Source: Bacteroidota bacterium (GTDB taxonomy: Bacteria > Bacteroidota > Bacteroidia > Chitinophagales > Chitinophagaceae). Taken from it: DNA of 7,757 nt. The notes below the pieces were generated by a model. It was given only the letters and a program-made list of their open reading frames with translations, was not told where the DNA came from and ran no database searches. Each line of letters opens with the position of its first letter. The stretch's first letter is position 1. Below are positions 1 to 6,638 of this stretch, in pieces. Position numbers and translations under genes: made by a program. Where the stretch lies: NCBI GenBank assembly GCA_023423015.1, contig JAFAGE010000336.1, forward strand, positions 1 through 7,757, given 5' to 3'.

Positions 1-1860
1 TGTGAAAACAACCTCTATGCCACCTGTACGCCTATCGGGTATTCGAATCTCAATACAGACATTGCCGGTAAAGCTGCATCGTACGGCATTCCTGGAGTGA
101 GGGTAGATGGCAATGATGTACTTGCGGTACAGGAAGCGGCAGCAATTGCAATTGAGCGTGCAAGAAAAGGAGAGGGACCTACCCTGATAGAAGCATTAAC
201 ATACCGCACAGTAGGGCATCACGAGGGTGACGTACTTGTGGGAACTTACCGCACTAAAGAAGAGCTTGAAAGCTGGATGGGAAGATGTCCCATTAAAAAA
301 CTACTCAACGATATTCTCTCCAGCGGACTTTGTACGGAAGCGGAAATAGAAATGATAGAGCACAAGGTTTCGCGTGAAATAGAAGAAGCCGTGGAGTTTG
401 CAAGAAATTCTCCTGCGCCTGATTCAACTTCGGTGGGAGATCATTGCTGGATGAACCCGGTTAATCCCGCTGTTGCCCTCCAGGCACCGGCTGGTGAATT
501 AAAAACATCTATGCAGGGATGGCTTACTGCTGTGCGGGATGGCATTGCCGAGGAAATGCGCAGGAACGCCAACATACTTTACATGGGAGAAGGTATTGGG
601 GAAAGAGGAGGCACGTTTGGACATACCAAAGAGTTGTGGCGCGAGTTTGGAGGAGAGCGTATAATTGATACACCCATCTGTGAACTTGGATTTACTGGTG
701 CAGCTGCGGCAGCTTCAGCCGCAGGATGCAGAACCATTGCCGACCTGATGTTTGCCGATTTCATTTTCGACGCAACTACGCAGATAATTAACCAGGCAAG
801 CAAGCTCAGGTATATGAGCAATGGCCAGGTAAGTGTTCCGATGATTATAAGGGCGGGAGCAGGACAAATAAAACAGGCAGGTCCGCAGCATAGTGGCACC
901 TTTCATTCGCTATGGGCGCATATACCAGGATTGATAGTAGTAGTTCCTTCCACACCAGCCGATGCAAAGGGACTGATGAAGACGGCACTGAACGCAGGCG
1001 ATCCCGTCTTGTTCCTTGAGCCAAAATCATTGTTATCTACAAAAGGGCCTGTGCCTGAATCGGAAGAGTATATCCCTTTCGGAAAAGCCAGGCTTGTTCG
1101 AGAGGGAACCGACATTACAATGATAAGCTTTGGTCAACCGGTACTTTCATGTGCTGCCGTTGCCACACAGCTTGAAAAGGAAGGGATATCTTGTGAACTC
1201 CTCGATTTAAGAACCATTATGCCATTTGATATTGATGCTATTGTTAGCAGCGTAAAGAAAACCGGCAGGCTGTTGATTGTTGATGAAGGATATGGTCCAT
1301 GTTCCATTGGTAGCGAAATATCTGCATTGATAACGGAAAATTGCCTTCAGCATCTTAAAGTGCCGGTTGCGCGTTATCAGAAACCATCGGTTCCGCAGCC
1401 GTTTAGTCCAGTACTGGAAGCAGAAGTATCCATATCCCCGGCCAGGATCGCAGCAAAAGTGCGCGCACTGGTAAAAGGAGAATTAGTGAAAACGACATAT
1501 CTGCCAGTAACAGGTATTACCGACATGGAGATGTCTGTGGTAAAAAATAAACATGAAGATGTTGATCACGCCATCAACAAAAAAAACGAGGCGGATGCCA
1601 CTGCGAAACCGACGAACACGGTGTTTGAAGTAATAATACCTAACCAGGGACTTACCATAACAGAGGTTGCCATTGCGAAATGGCATAAGAACTCCGGGGA
1701 TAATGTGAAAAAAGGTGAACCTCTGCTTGATTTTGAAAGTGAGAAGTCGCTGATAGAAATGGAAAGCCCGGTAGATGGCAAATTAATACGTATTGTAAGT
1801 GAAACAGGTGATACGGTACCAATAGGCGCTATCATAGCCTATATAGAAGAAAATATGTAG
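1..1860 (+). CDS. 2-oxoacid dehydrogenase E1, fused alpha-beta subunits with C-terminal lipoyl domain (5' partial)
   Basis: This is the thiamine-diphosphate-dependent E1 of a pyruvate/acetoin-type 2-oxoacid dehydrogenase complex, which decarboxylates a 2-oxoacid and reductively acylates a lipoyl group in the cytoplasm. The frame is open from base 1, so the true start is upstream and about 200 residues are missing, including the alpha-subunit GDG...N cofactor motif. Numbering visible residues from base 1, the end of E1-alpha shows CENN at 1-4, YGIPG at 28-32, VDGNDV at 35-40 and GHHEGD at 72-77. E1-beta runs from about 170 to 492, with GEGIGERGG (196-204), TPICELGFTG (224-233; E228 is the likely cofactor Glu), QHSG (296-299) and a transketolase C-terminal domain. 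After a polar linker (about 496-540) a lipoyl domain occupies about 541-619, with K582 in an ESEKS turn as the predicted lipoylation site. Alpha-beta fusions are known in Bacteroidota, but a lipoyl domain on E1 is unusual because it normally belongs to E2. The substrate is unknown; acetoin, pyruvate or a sugar-derived 2-oxoacid are possible. It is 18 bp upstream of the SDR gene. Confidence 0.93.
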   Translation, partial: CENNLYATCTPIGYSNLNTDIAGKAASYGIPGVRVDGNDVLAVQEAAAIAIERARKGEGPTLIEALTYRTVGHHEGDVLVGTYRTKEELESWMGRCPIKKLLNDILSSGLCTEAEIEMIEHKVSREIEEAVEFARNSPAPDSTSVGDHCWMNPVNPAVALQAPAGELKTSMQGWLTAVRDGIAEEMRRNANILYMGEGIGERGGTFGHTKELWREFGGERIIDTPICELGFTGAAAAASAAGCRTIADLMFADFIFDATTQIINQASKLRYMSNGQVSVPMIIRAGAGQIKQAGPQHSGTFHSLWAHIPGLIVVVPSTPADAKGLMKTALNAGDPVLFLEPKSLLSTKGPVPESEEYIPFGKARLVREGTDITMISFGQPVLSCAAVATQLEKEGISCELLDLRTIMPFDIDAIVSSVKKTGRLLIVDEGYGPCSIGSEISALITENCLQHLKVPVARYQKPSVPQPFSPVLEAEVSISPARIAAKVRALVKGELVKTTYLPVTGITDMEMSVVKNKHEDVDHAINKKNEADATAKPTNTVFEVIIPNQGLTITEVAIAKWHKNSGDNVKKGEPLLDFESEKSLIEMESPVDGKLIRIVSETGDTVPIGAIIAYIEENM

Positions 1861-1878
1861 AAGCAAACGAAGATTGTT

Positions 1879-2676
1879 ATGAACAAAGTAGTCTACGATT
1901 TCTCTGGTAAAGTAGCAATCGTAACGGGGTCTGCCTCCGGTATTGGTTTGGCGATTGCGCGGGCGCTGCATCGTTCGGGAGCCACCGTTGTATTTAGTGA
2001 TGTGCAGGAAGAGAAAGGAAAAATGGTCGTTTCCGAATACAAGGAAAATGCACATTTTATTGCGTGTGATGTAAGCAATGCGCAGCAGGTAAACCACCTC
2101 GTAGAAGAATCGGTAACCAGATTCGGAAGGCTTGACATCATGGTCAACAATGCAGGTATTAATACAACCAAACCAGAGGAGCGGGTAACTATCGACGACT
2201 ATGATGATGCAACCTGGCATAGGTTGATAAATGTGGATCTCAATGGCACTTTTTATTGTTGCAAGGCTGCAGCGCGCGTGATGAGAAAGCAAAAACTTGG
2301 AAACATCATCAACATTGGTTCCATTGCCGGTGTTGTGGCGCTGAGACTCCAGGTGGGTTTTGTGGCGGCAAAAGCTGCTATACTGAAGATGACTGAAGCG
2401 ATGGCCTGTGAGCTGGGGCCGTATGGCATCAGGGTTAATGCTGTGTCGCCAGGGTCAACGGTTACTGAAACCACGCAAAAGCTTTTTTATAAGGAAGGTG
2501 GCAACAATAGCCTTGCCGAAAAGCTCCTGTCCTTTATTCCTATGGGTAGGCCAGGTAGCGTAGAAGAAATAGCAGCAGCAGTTTTATTCCTGGCATCGGA
2601 ATCTTCCTCTTATATCAACGGGCAAAATATTGTAGTGGATGGTGGCTGGATATCCGGCTTCAACCGCGACTTCTGA
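1879..2676 (+). CDS. SDR-family oxidoreductase with Phe at the catalytic Tyr position
   Basis: This is a classical short-chain dehydrogenase/reductase of 265 residues, the usual length, expected to bind NAD(H) in the cytoplasm and interconvert a hydroxyl and a carbonyl. The Rossmann motif TGSASGIG is at 16-23. D41 at the end of the second strand suggests NAD rather than NADP. D64 lies in CDVS, NNAG is at 90-93, and the PG turn is at 191-192. The catalytic set is N118, S148 and K165, but the position that should be Tyr (13 residues after S148 and 4 before K165) is F161, coded by TTT. Classical SDRs use that Tyr as acid/base, so the enzyme is either atypical, inactive in standard chemistry, or carries a sequence error. 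The C-terminus (INGQNIVVDGGW) is typical of sugar, polyol and 3-oxoacyl SDRs. The gaps of 18 bp upstream and 29 bp downstream place it inside the operon, where oxidation of a transported sugar, polyol or sugar acid is the likely role. No upstream start fits better than ATG 1879. Confidence 0.92.
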   Translation: MNKVVYDFSGKVAIVTGSASGIGLAIARALHRSGATVVFSDVQEEKGKMVVSEYKENAHFIACDVSNAQQVNHLVEESVTRFGRLDIMVNNAGINTTKPEERVTIDDYDDATWHRLINVDLNGTFYCCKAAARVMRKQKLGNIINIGSIAGVVALRLQVGFVAAKAAILKMTEAMACELGPYGIRVNAVSPGSTVTETTQKLFYKEGGNNSLAEKLLSFIPMGRPGSVEEIAAAVLFLASESSSYINGQNIVVDGGWISGFNRDF

Positions 2677-2705
2677 TATTAAACCATACACACTCAAACT
2701 TCGAT

Positions 2706-3749
2706 ATGGAATTTATTGGTGGCCTGATTTTAGTAATTCTCGCCGGCCTTGGTACGGGAACCGTAGCATGGCCTATGAAAAGAATAAAGAACCTGCATTT
2801 CGAACAATATCTTTTTGTTTTCATGTTCACCGCTATCATCGTGTATCCATGGATGGTAGTACTACTCAATGTTCCAGATATTTCGAAAGTCGTAGACACG
2901 GTTGGTATCCGTTCACTCGCCGTATCGAATGTCATTTCTATCTGCTGGGGTATTGCCAATGTTCTTTACCTCGTTTGTGTGGTAAAAATCGGTGCAGCAT
3001 TAACAGGCGCTGTTTTATCGGCTGCAGGAATGTCGGTAGGCGTGATCATGCCCATGATATTCAAAGGGTCGGGTTTGTTCAAAAACGCTCCCGAACTGTT
3101 TTCACCTGCAGGGTTGGTCATTCTTACCGGTCTGATAGTAATCATTATCGGGATCATTTTTGTGAGCATTGCAGGGGCTGCCCGCGATCGCATTCTATCT
3201 CATTCTGCAAGCAGCGACGGATCGCCTGCGAAGAATGGAAATTTTATTCAGGGTTTTATTCTGGTGATCATAGCCGGAATTTTGTCCGCGGGATTGTCGC
3301 TTTCCTTCGTTTATAGCCAGGGGCCCGTAATTGACGCGGTGAAACAGCAGGGTACAGGCGACATCACGGCAAACTTTGCTGTGTGGGCATTTTGTACACT
3401 GGGGGGAGGACTGGTAAATGTTGGGTACGCATTGTACCTGATGACCAAAAACAATTCATGGTCGCTGATGTTTAGTCGCCCACACGAAATCGGTTACGGA
3501 TCCATCGTTGGTTTGCAGTTCATCTGCTCAATTATATTTCTGGGCGTAGGTATGCTCCTGCTTGGACCGCTCGGGGCGTCTGTTGGGTTCGCTATCCAAC
3601 AATCTATGCAGGTAATCGGAAATCAGCTTGTAGGATTTCTGGGAGGTGAATGGAAAGGAATTCATGGAAAGCCCAGGAACACCATGTATATGGCAATTCT
3701 AATCATACTTATGGCAGTGGTGATTCTTGCATATAGCAACGCAGTTTAG
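2706..3749 (+). CDS. RhaT-like sugar-proton symporter (drug/metabolite transporter superfamily)
   Basis: This is an inner-membrane transporter of 347 residues, close to the roughly 344 of E. coli RhaT, the L-rhamnose-proton symporter. About ten hydrophobic helices are visible, near residues 2-24, 34-54, 70-93, 98-118, 133-157, 181-204, 222-245, 264-287, 288-311 and 326-344. A polar cytoplasmic-type loop (159-179) splits the two five-helix halves expected of this superfamily. The C-terminal stretch around 287-323 (LGPLGASVGFAIQQSMQ, then a GN..G...GEWKG..GKPR pattern) is what I recognise as RhaT-like. L-rhamnose is the family's reference substrate, but related Bacteroidota proteins probably carry other deoxysugars or polyols, so the substrate here is open. 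It sits between the SDR and the 2-hydroxyacid dehydrogenase with gaps of 29 and 30 bp, so it probably imports the compound these enzymes process. No rhamnose isomerase, kinase or aldolase is present in the window. Confidence 0.88.
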   Translation: MEFIGGLILVILAGLGTGTVAWPMKRIKNLHFEQYLFVFMFTAIIVYPWMVVLLNVPDISKVVDTVGIRSLAVSNVISICWGIANVLYLVCVVKIGAALTGAVLSAAGMSVGVIMPMIFKGSGLFKNAPELFSPAGLVILTGLIVIIIGIIFVSIAGAARDRILSHSASSDGSPAKNGNFIQGFILVIIAGILSAGLSLSFVYSQGPVIDAVKQQGTGDITANFAVWAFCTLGGGLVNVGYALYLMTKNNSWSLMFSRPHEIGYGSIVGLQFICSIIFLGVGMLLLGPLGASVGFAIQQSMQVIGNQLVGFLGGEWKGIHGKPRNTMYMAILIILMAVVILAYSNAV

Positions 3750-3779
3750 AGAACTCAATTAATAACCATCCTTAGAATT

Positions 3780-4733
3780 ATGAGCAACGGAAAAGTGTAT
3801 ATAACAGACTATGGCTTTCCAGACCTGGAACAGGAACGTGAGCTATTGATGAAAAAGGGATATGAAGTAGTGTCGGCTGTAACCAGTAATGAAGAAGACA
3901 TCATTGCAAATGCCTGTGATGCGGATGCGGTACTTGTACAATGGGCGCCGCTTACAGAACGAGTTATATCAAATTTAAAGAAGTGTAGAATTATCGTTCG
4001 TTATGGAATAGGTGTCGACAATATTGACCTGGAAGCTGCAAGGAAGAGGAGTATTCCGGTATGTAATGTTCCTGATTATTGCGTTAACGAAGTTGCGGAT
4101 CATACTATTTCGCTTGCGCTTGCTTTGGCCAGGCAGCTTACTGAAACCAACGCGCGCATGAAGAAAGGCGAATGGAAGATCATTCCACCTTATCCGATGC
4201 CTGCCTTTCGCGACATGCTGTTTGCAACAATAGGATTCGGCCGAATTGCTCGTGAAGTATTGAAAAGGGCCCGGTCTTTTGAATTCACCACTGCTGCATA
4301 CGACCCCAATATTCCGTGCGAAGAAATAGAAGATTCGAACGTCAAATGTATGTCGTTCGAAGATTTGATTTCGACAGCAGATATCATCTCTTTGCATCTG
4401 CCTTTGAACCAGAATACTCACCACCTCATCAACGCTAATACGATTTCACGGATGAAAAAAGGTACTATTCTGCTCAATACTTCCCGTGGCGGGTTGATCG
4501 ATACATCGGCATTGGTGTATGCATTGAAAGACAGAAAAGTGGCAGCAGGCCTCGACGTATTTGAAACGGAACCATTGCCTGCAGGCCACCCTTTATGGAA
4601 TTCTGAACACGTATTGCTCACCTCCCACACAGCATGGTACAGTTCACGCAGCGTTCCTCAACTCCAGGCACTGGCCGCGGAAGAAATTCTCCGGGGATTA
4701 CGGGGAGAGGCACTTAAGAATCGCGTCGTATAA
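3780..4733 (+). CDS. CtBP-like D-2-hydroxyacid dehydrogenase, NAD-dependent
   Basis: This cytoplasmic NAD-linked oxidoreductase of 317 residues is expected to interconvert a D-2-hydroxyacid and a 2-oxoacid, as in the hydroxypyruvate/glyoxylate reductase and phosphoglycerate dehydrogenase superfamily. The substrate loop RYGIGVDNIDL is at 74-84, followed by NVPDYCVNEVADHT (96-109), a signature of the CtBP-like branch. The nucleotide fold shows GFGRIA at 152-157, where the third glycine of GxGxxG is Ala, and D175 favours NAD. The catalytic triad is R236 (SRGG), E264 (ETEP) and H283 (SHTAW); the HTAWYS context is also CtBP-like. All catalytic residues are present, so it should be active. It is the last enzyme gene of the operon, 30 bp after the transporter, and its 2-oxoacid product or substrate may link to the E1 upstream. 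It could instead be an accessory reductase that disposes of glyoxylate or hydroxypyruvate. Which acid it uses is not visible from sequence. Confidence 0.92.
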   Translation: MSNGKVYITDYGFPDLEQERELLMKKGYEVVSAVTSNEEDIIANACDADAVLVQWAPLTERVISNLKKCRIIVRYGIGVDNIDLEAARKRSIPVCNVPDYCVNEVADHTISLALALARQLTETNARMKKGEWKIIPPYPMPAFRDMLFATIGFGRIAREVLKRARSFEFTTAAYDPNIPCEEIEDSNVKCMSFEDLISTADIISLHLPLNQNTHHLINANTISRMKKGTILLNTSRGGLIDTSALVYALKDRKVAAGLDVFETEPLPAGHPLWNSEHVLLTSHTAWYSSRSVPQLQALAAEEILRGLRGEALKNRVV

Positions 4734-4755
4734 AACCCATGCGATGCGCGGGTTT
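4733..4755 (+). terminator. weak hairpin after the catabolic operon
   Basis: Directly overlapping the stop codon of the hydroxyacid dehydrogenase gene, AAACCC (4733-4738) pairs with GGGTTT (4750-4755), and an inner GCG/CGC pair (4741-4743 with 4747-4749) closes an ATG loop, leaving AT as a bulge. Only a short, mixed T-containing stretch follows (GTTGATAG), so it is at best a weak intrinsic terminator or an attenuating hairpin between the enzymes and the regulator gene. Confidence 0.35.
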
Positions 4756-4818
4756 GTTGATAGCCGGTTAAGTCGCAAATAATAATTGTCTATATTGATA
4801 CTGAAAAAATGATCCGGT

Positions 4819-5679
4819 ATGCAGCCATTACTCATCAAAATCAACATGCCGGGAAGGTCTTCTTTCAGCCTGAACCGATCAGTTTTTTATGATGGTTTTC
4901 CTGGTATCTGGCATTTCCATGATGAATATGAGCTAACCCTTATTCTGTCAAGCAGCGGTAGCAGAATGGTTGGCGACAGCATCGAACGATTTACAGCCGG
5001 CGACCTTACATTCATTGGAAAAAATCTTCCACATACATGGCGTAACGATGAATCCCGCAACAATGAGAAATCAGAAGTGCTGGTGTTGCATTTCCTGGAA
5101 GATTTCCTCGGGGATTCTTTTTTTAAGATCCCGGAAATGGAAAAACTGAATGCCTTAATTCAGCGTTCACACCGCGGCATCAAAATCACTGGAAAAACAC
5201 GTGAGCAGATCACCGGTCAGCTTTTACGGTTGGAACATATCAATGGCGTTGAGCGGGTAATTACGGTGCTGTCGATGCTGCACACATTGTCGGATTCGAA
5301 CGAACTTCATGATCTTTCAAGCGAGGGATTTGTGTCATCTATAGATGAAGTAGGTTCGAATCGTCTCAATAAAGTGTATGAATACATCATGAATAATTTC
5401 CACAGCGGAATCGGATTAGTGGAAGTTGCAGCCATTGCCAATATGAGCCCGGCGGCTTTCAGCAGGTATTTTAAAAGTCGAACCAGAAAGTCGTTCACCG
5501 ACTTTATGATTGAGCTGAAAGTAGGATATGCATGCAAATTGCTGATGAAGGAAGATGTTTCAGTTACCCAGGTATGCTACGAATGTGGATTTCTGAATCT
5601 TTCCAATTTTAACAAGCAGTTCAAGGAAATTACAAAGATGACCCCCAAGAAGTACCAGATGATACACACGGCGAAGTGA
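4819..5679 (+). CDS. AraC-family transcriptional regulator with N-terminal cupin sensor
   Basis: This is a DNA-binding regulator of 286 residues, the usual AraC/XylS length. The N-terminal half is a cupin-like ligand domain with WHFHDEYEL at 31-39, GD at 61-62 and NLPHTW at 69-74; the histidines at 32, 34 and 72 are typical of this branch. The C-terminal domain (about 182-282) carries two helix-turn-helix units. The first is near 199-220 (LVEVAAIANMSPAAFSRYFK) and the second near 248-270, ending in the family motif F..GFLNLSNFNKQFKE.....P..Y. ATG 4819 is chosen because an in-frame TGA lies at 4810-4812, so translation cannot begin further upstream. No clear ribosome-binding site is seen. It lies 85 bp downstream of the operon on the same strand and most simply controls that operon, sensing the transported substrate or an intermediate. 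This role is inferred from position alone. Confidence 0.93.
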   Translation: MQPLLIKINMPGRSSFSLNRSVFYDGFPGIWHFHDEYELTLILSSSGSRMVGDSIERFTAGDLTFIGKNLPHTWRNDESRNNEKSEVLVLHFLEDFLGDSFFKIPEMEKLNALIQRSHRGIKITGKTREQITGQLLRLEHINGVERVITVLSMLHTLSDSNELHDLSSEGFVSSIDEVGSNRLNKVYEYIMNNFHSGIGLVEVAAIANMSPAAFSRYFKSRTRKSFTDFMIELKVGYACKLLMKEDVSVTQVCYECGFLNLSNFNKQFKEITKMTPKKYQMIHTAK

Positions 5680-5713
5680 AGGCAGTAGGCAAAAAAAGAG
5701 CGGAGGGCGAACC

Positions 5714-5762
5714 CTTTCACCTTTCACCTTTCACCTTTCACCGCTCATCTTTCACCTTTCAC
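5714..5762. repeat. tandem heptamer repeat, unit CTTTCAC, seven units
   Basis: Four perfect CTTTCAC units occupy 5714-5741, followed by one degenerate unit (CGCTCAT, 5742-5748) and two perfect units (5749-5762), then a pyrimidine-rich tail. It lies in the 238-bp gap between the AraC gene and the DsrE gene. The same unit recurs in tandem at 7710-7730, so it is a dispersed short repeat rather than a one-off slippage tract. A 6-bp inverted repeat, GAGCGG (5698-5703) and CCGCTC (5741-5746), brackets the four perfect units. Its function is unknown. Confidence 0.9.
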
Positions 5763-5917
5763 TTTCTTTAGTCTAACTTTTTTATCTGGATGTGCCCAAA
5801 CTAGTTTATATTAGTAATAGATACCCGCCTGCTCTATCAACACTGCTTCCCATTCCCTCGTTCCTTCTGAACTCATTTCTGTCCCGCGCCTCGATTCAAG
5901 TACTTAATACAACGACG

Positions 5918-6367
5918 ATGAGAAGTATTCTCACCATTATAATCTTATCTGCATTTCTAACTACTACTACTGCACAACAAGATTCAAGCGCATCAACAAC
6001 AAAGAAGTTCAAAATATTGGTGCATATAACCCAGGGACCGGAAAATCCGACGAAGGCAGCCCTGGGCTTTTTAGTAGCCAGAACAGCTCTTGAAGAGGGA
6101 CACCATGTAGTCCTTTTCCTGGCAGGTGATGCGGTTAAGCTATTGCAGGATTCAGTAATAAACTCGTTGACAGGCACGGGAACAGGAAGAGTTCGCGAGC
6201 ATTACGACGCTATTGTAAAGGGAGGAGGCAAGTTCTATCTATCAGGGAATTCAAGTAAAGCAAGAGGTATTACGGACAAGGATATCCAGGGTAAACCAGC
6301 TGAATTTGCCTTGCCAAACGTACTGGTTCGTTTGTCGGTTGATAGCGACCGATTGTTTACGTATTAA
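5918..6367 (+). CDS. exported DsrE-family protein
   Basis: This is a 149-residue protein with an N-terminal signal peptide (residues 1 to about 20: MRS, a hydrophobic run ILTIIILSAFL, then a TTTTAQ cleavage region), so it is predicted to be periplasmic. The mature part is a DsrE/DsrF-like fold: FKILVHITQGPENPTKAALG (31-50), a long helix, GHHVVLFLAGDAV (61-73), SGNSSKARGI (109-118) and the family ending ALPNVLVRLS....DRLFTY. DsrE proteins are best known for sulfur relay, but there is no cysteine anywhere in this protein, so persulfide transfer is unlikely and the real role is unknown. The frame is open back to ATG 5792, but the 42 extra residues resemble no known sequence and would bury the signal peptide, so ATG 5918 is chosen. 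The DUF1059 gene starts 34 bp downstream and probably shares its transcript. Confidence 0.82.
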   Translation: MRSILTIIILSAFLTTTTAQQDSSASTTKKFKILVHITQGPENPTKAALGFLVARTALEEGHHVVLFLAGDAVKLLQDSVINSLTGTGTGRVREHYDAIVKGGGKFYLSGNSSKARGITDKDIQGKPAEFALPNVLVRLSVDSDRLFTY

Positions 6368-6401
6368 ATCATTTCTGTTTCTTAAAATAAAAAAGAAAAG
6401 T

Positions 6402-6575
6402 ATGAAGACCTTACATTGTAAAGATGCAGGCTTTGACTGCCCGGGAGTTATTCAGGCAACTACCGACGATGAAGTTTTGCAACAAGCGGCTAAACATGCA
6501 CAAGAAGTACATGGGGTAGCAGTAACCCCGCAGCTTGCAGAGCAGCTAAGAACGCTCATTAAAGACGAGAAATAA
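6402..6575 (+). CDS. DUF1059 family small protein
   Basis: This is a 57-residue protein matching the DUF1059 pattern: MKTLHCKDAGFDCPGVI at the N-terminus with Cys6 and Cys13, then an acidic DDEVL helix and KHAQEVHG (29-36), which adds two histidines. The Cys/His arrangement suggests a small metal-binding fold, but no function is established for the family. ATG 6402 is chosen because the family begins at MKTL-C; an upstream in-frame start at 6306 would overlap the DsrE gene without adding conserved sequence. An A/G-rich stretch (AAAAGAAAAG, 6391-6400) precedes the start. It follows the DsrE gene by 34 bp and converges on the minus-strand lipoprotein gene, 53 bp away. Confidence 0.85.
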   Translation: MKTLHCKDAGFDCPGVIQATTDDEVLQQAAKHAQEVHGVAVTPQLAEQLRTLIKDEK

Positions 6576-6608
6576 AGCGGAGAGCGTAAATCGGTAATGT
6601 CGGCAAAC

Positions 6609-6638
6609 GGCATGCCTTATGCCTCCTTTCACTTTTTT
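6609..6638 (+). terminator. possible terminator between convergent genes
   Basis: GGCAT (6609-6613) pairs with ATGCC (6619-6623) around a 5-base loop, and a pyrimidine-rich run including six T residues (6633-6638) follows. It sits just after the DUF1059 stop and overlaps the last codons of the convergent lipoprotein gene. The stem is only 5 bp and the T run is not directly adjacent, so support is modest. Confidence 0.3.

Noticed and set aside
1783..2292. 169-codon minus-strand open frame across the E1/SDR junction
   Set aside because: Antisense shadow of two well-supported genes, with no coherent protein features.
2639..3316. 225-codon plus-strand open frame overlapping the transporter gene
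   Set aside because: It is rich in Cys, Arg, His and Ser and is a shifted-frame shadow of the SDR end and the RhaT-like gene, which have clear family motifs.
3780..4733. Hydroxyacid dehydrogenase as inactive because of the GxGxxA motif
   Set aside because: Ala at the third glycine is tolerated in this superfamily, and the Arg, Glu and His catalytic residues are all present.
5714..5762. CRISPR array
   Set aside because: The units are 7-bp head-to-tail repeats with no spacers and no cas genes nearby, so this is a simple tandem repeat.
5792..5917. 42-residue N-terminal extension of the DsrE protein
   Set aside because: It is not conserved-looking and would place the signal peptide internally; the MRS start at 5918 gives a normal exported protein.
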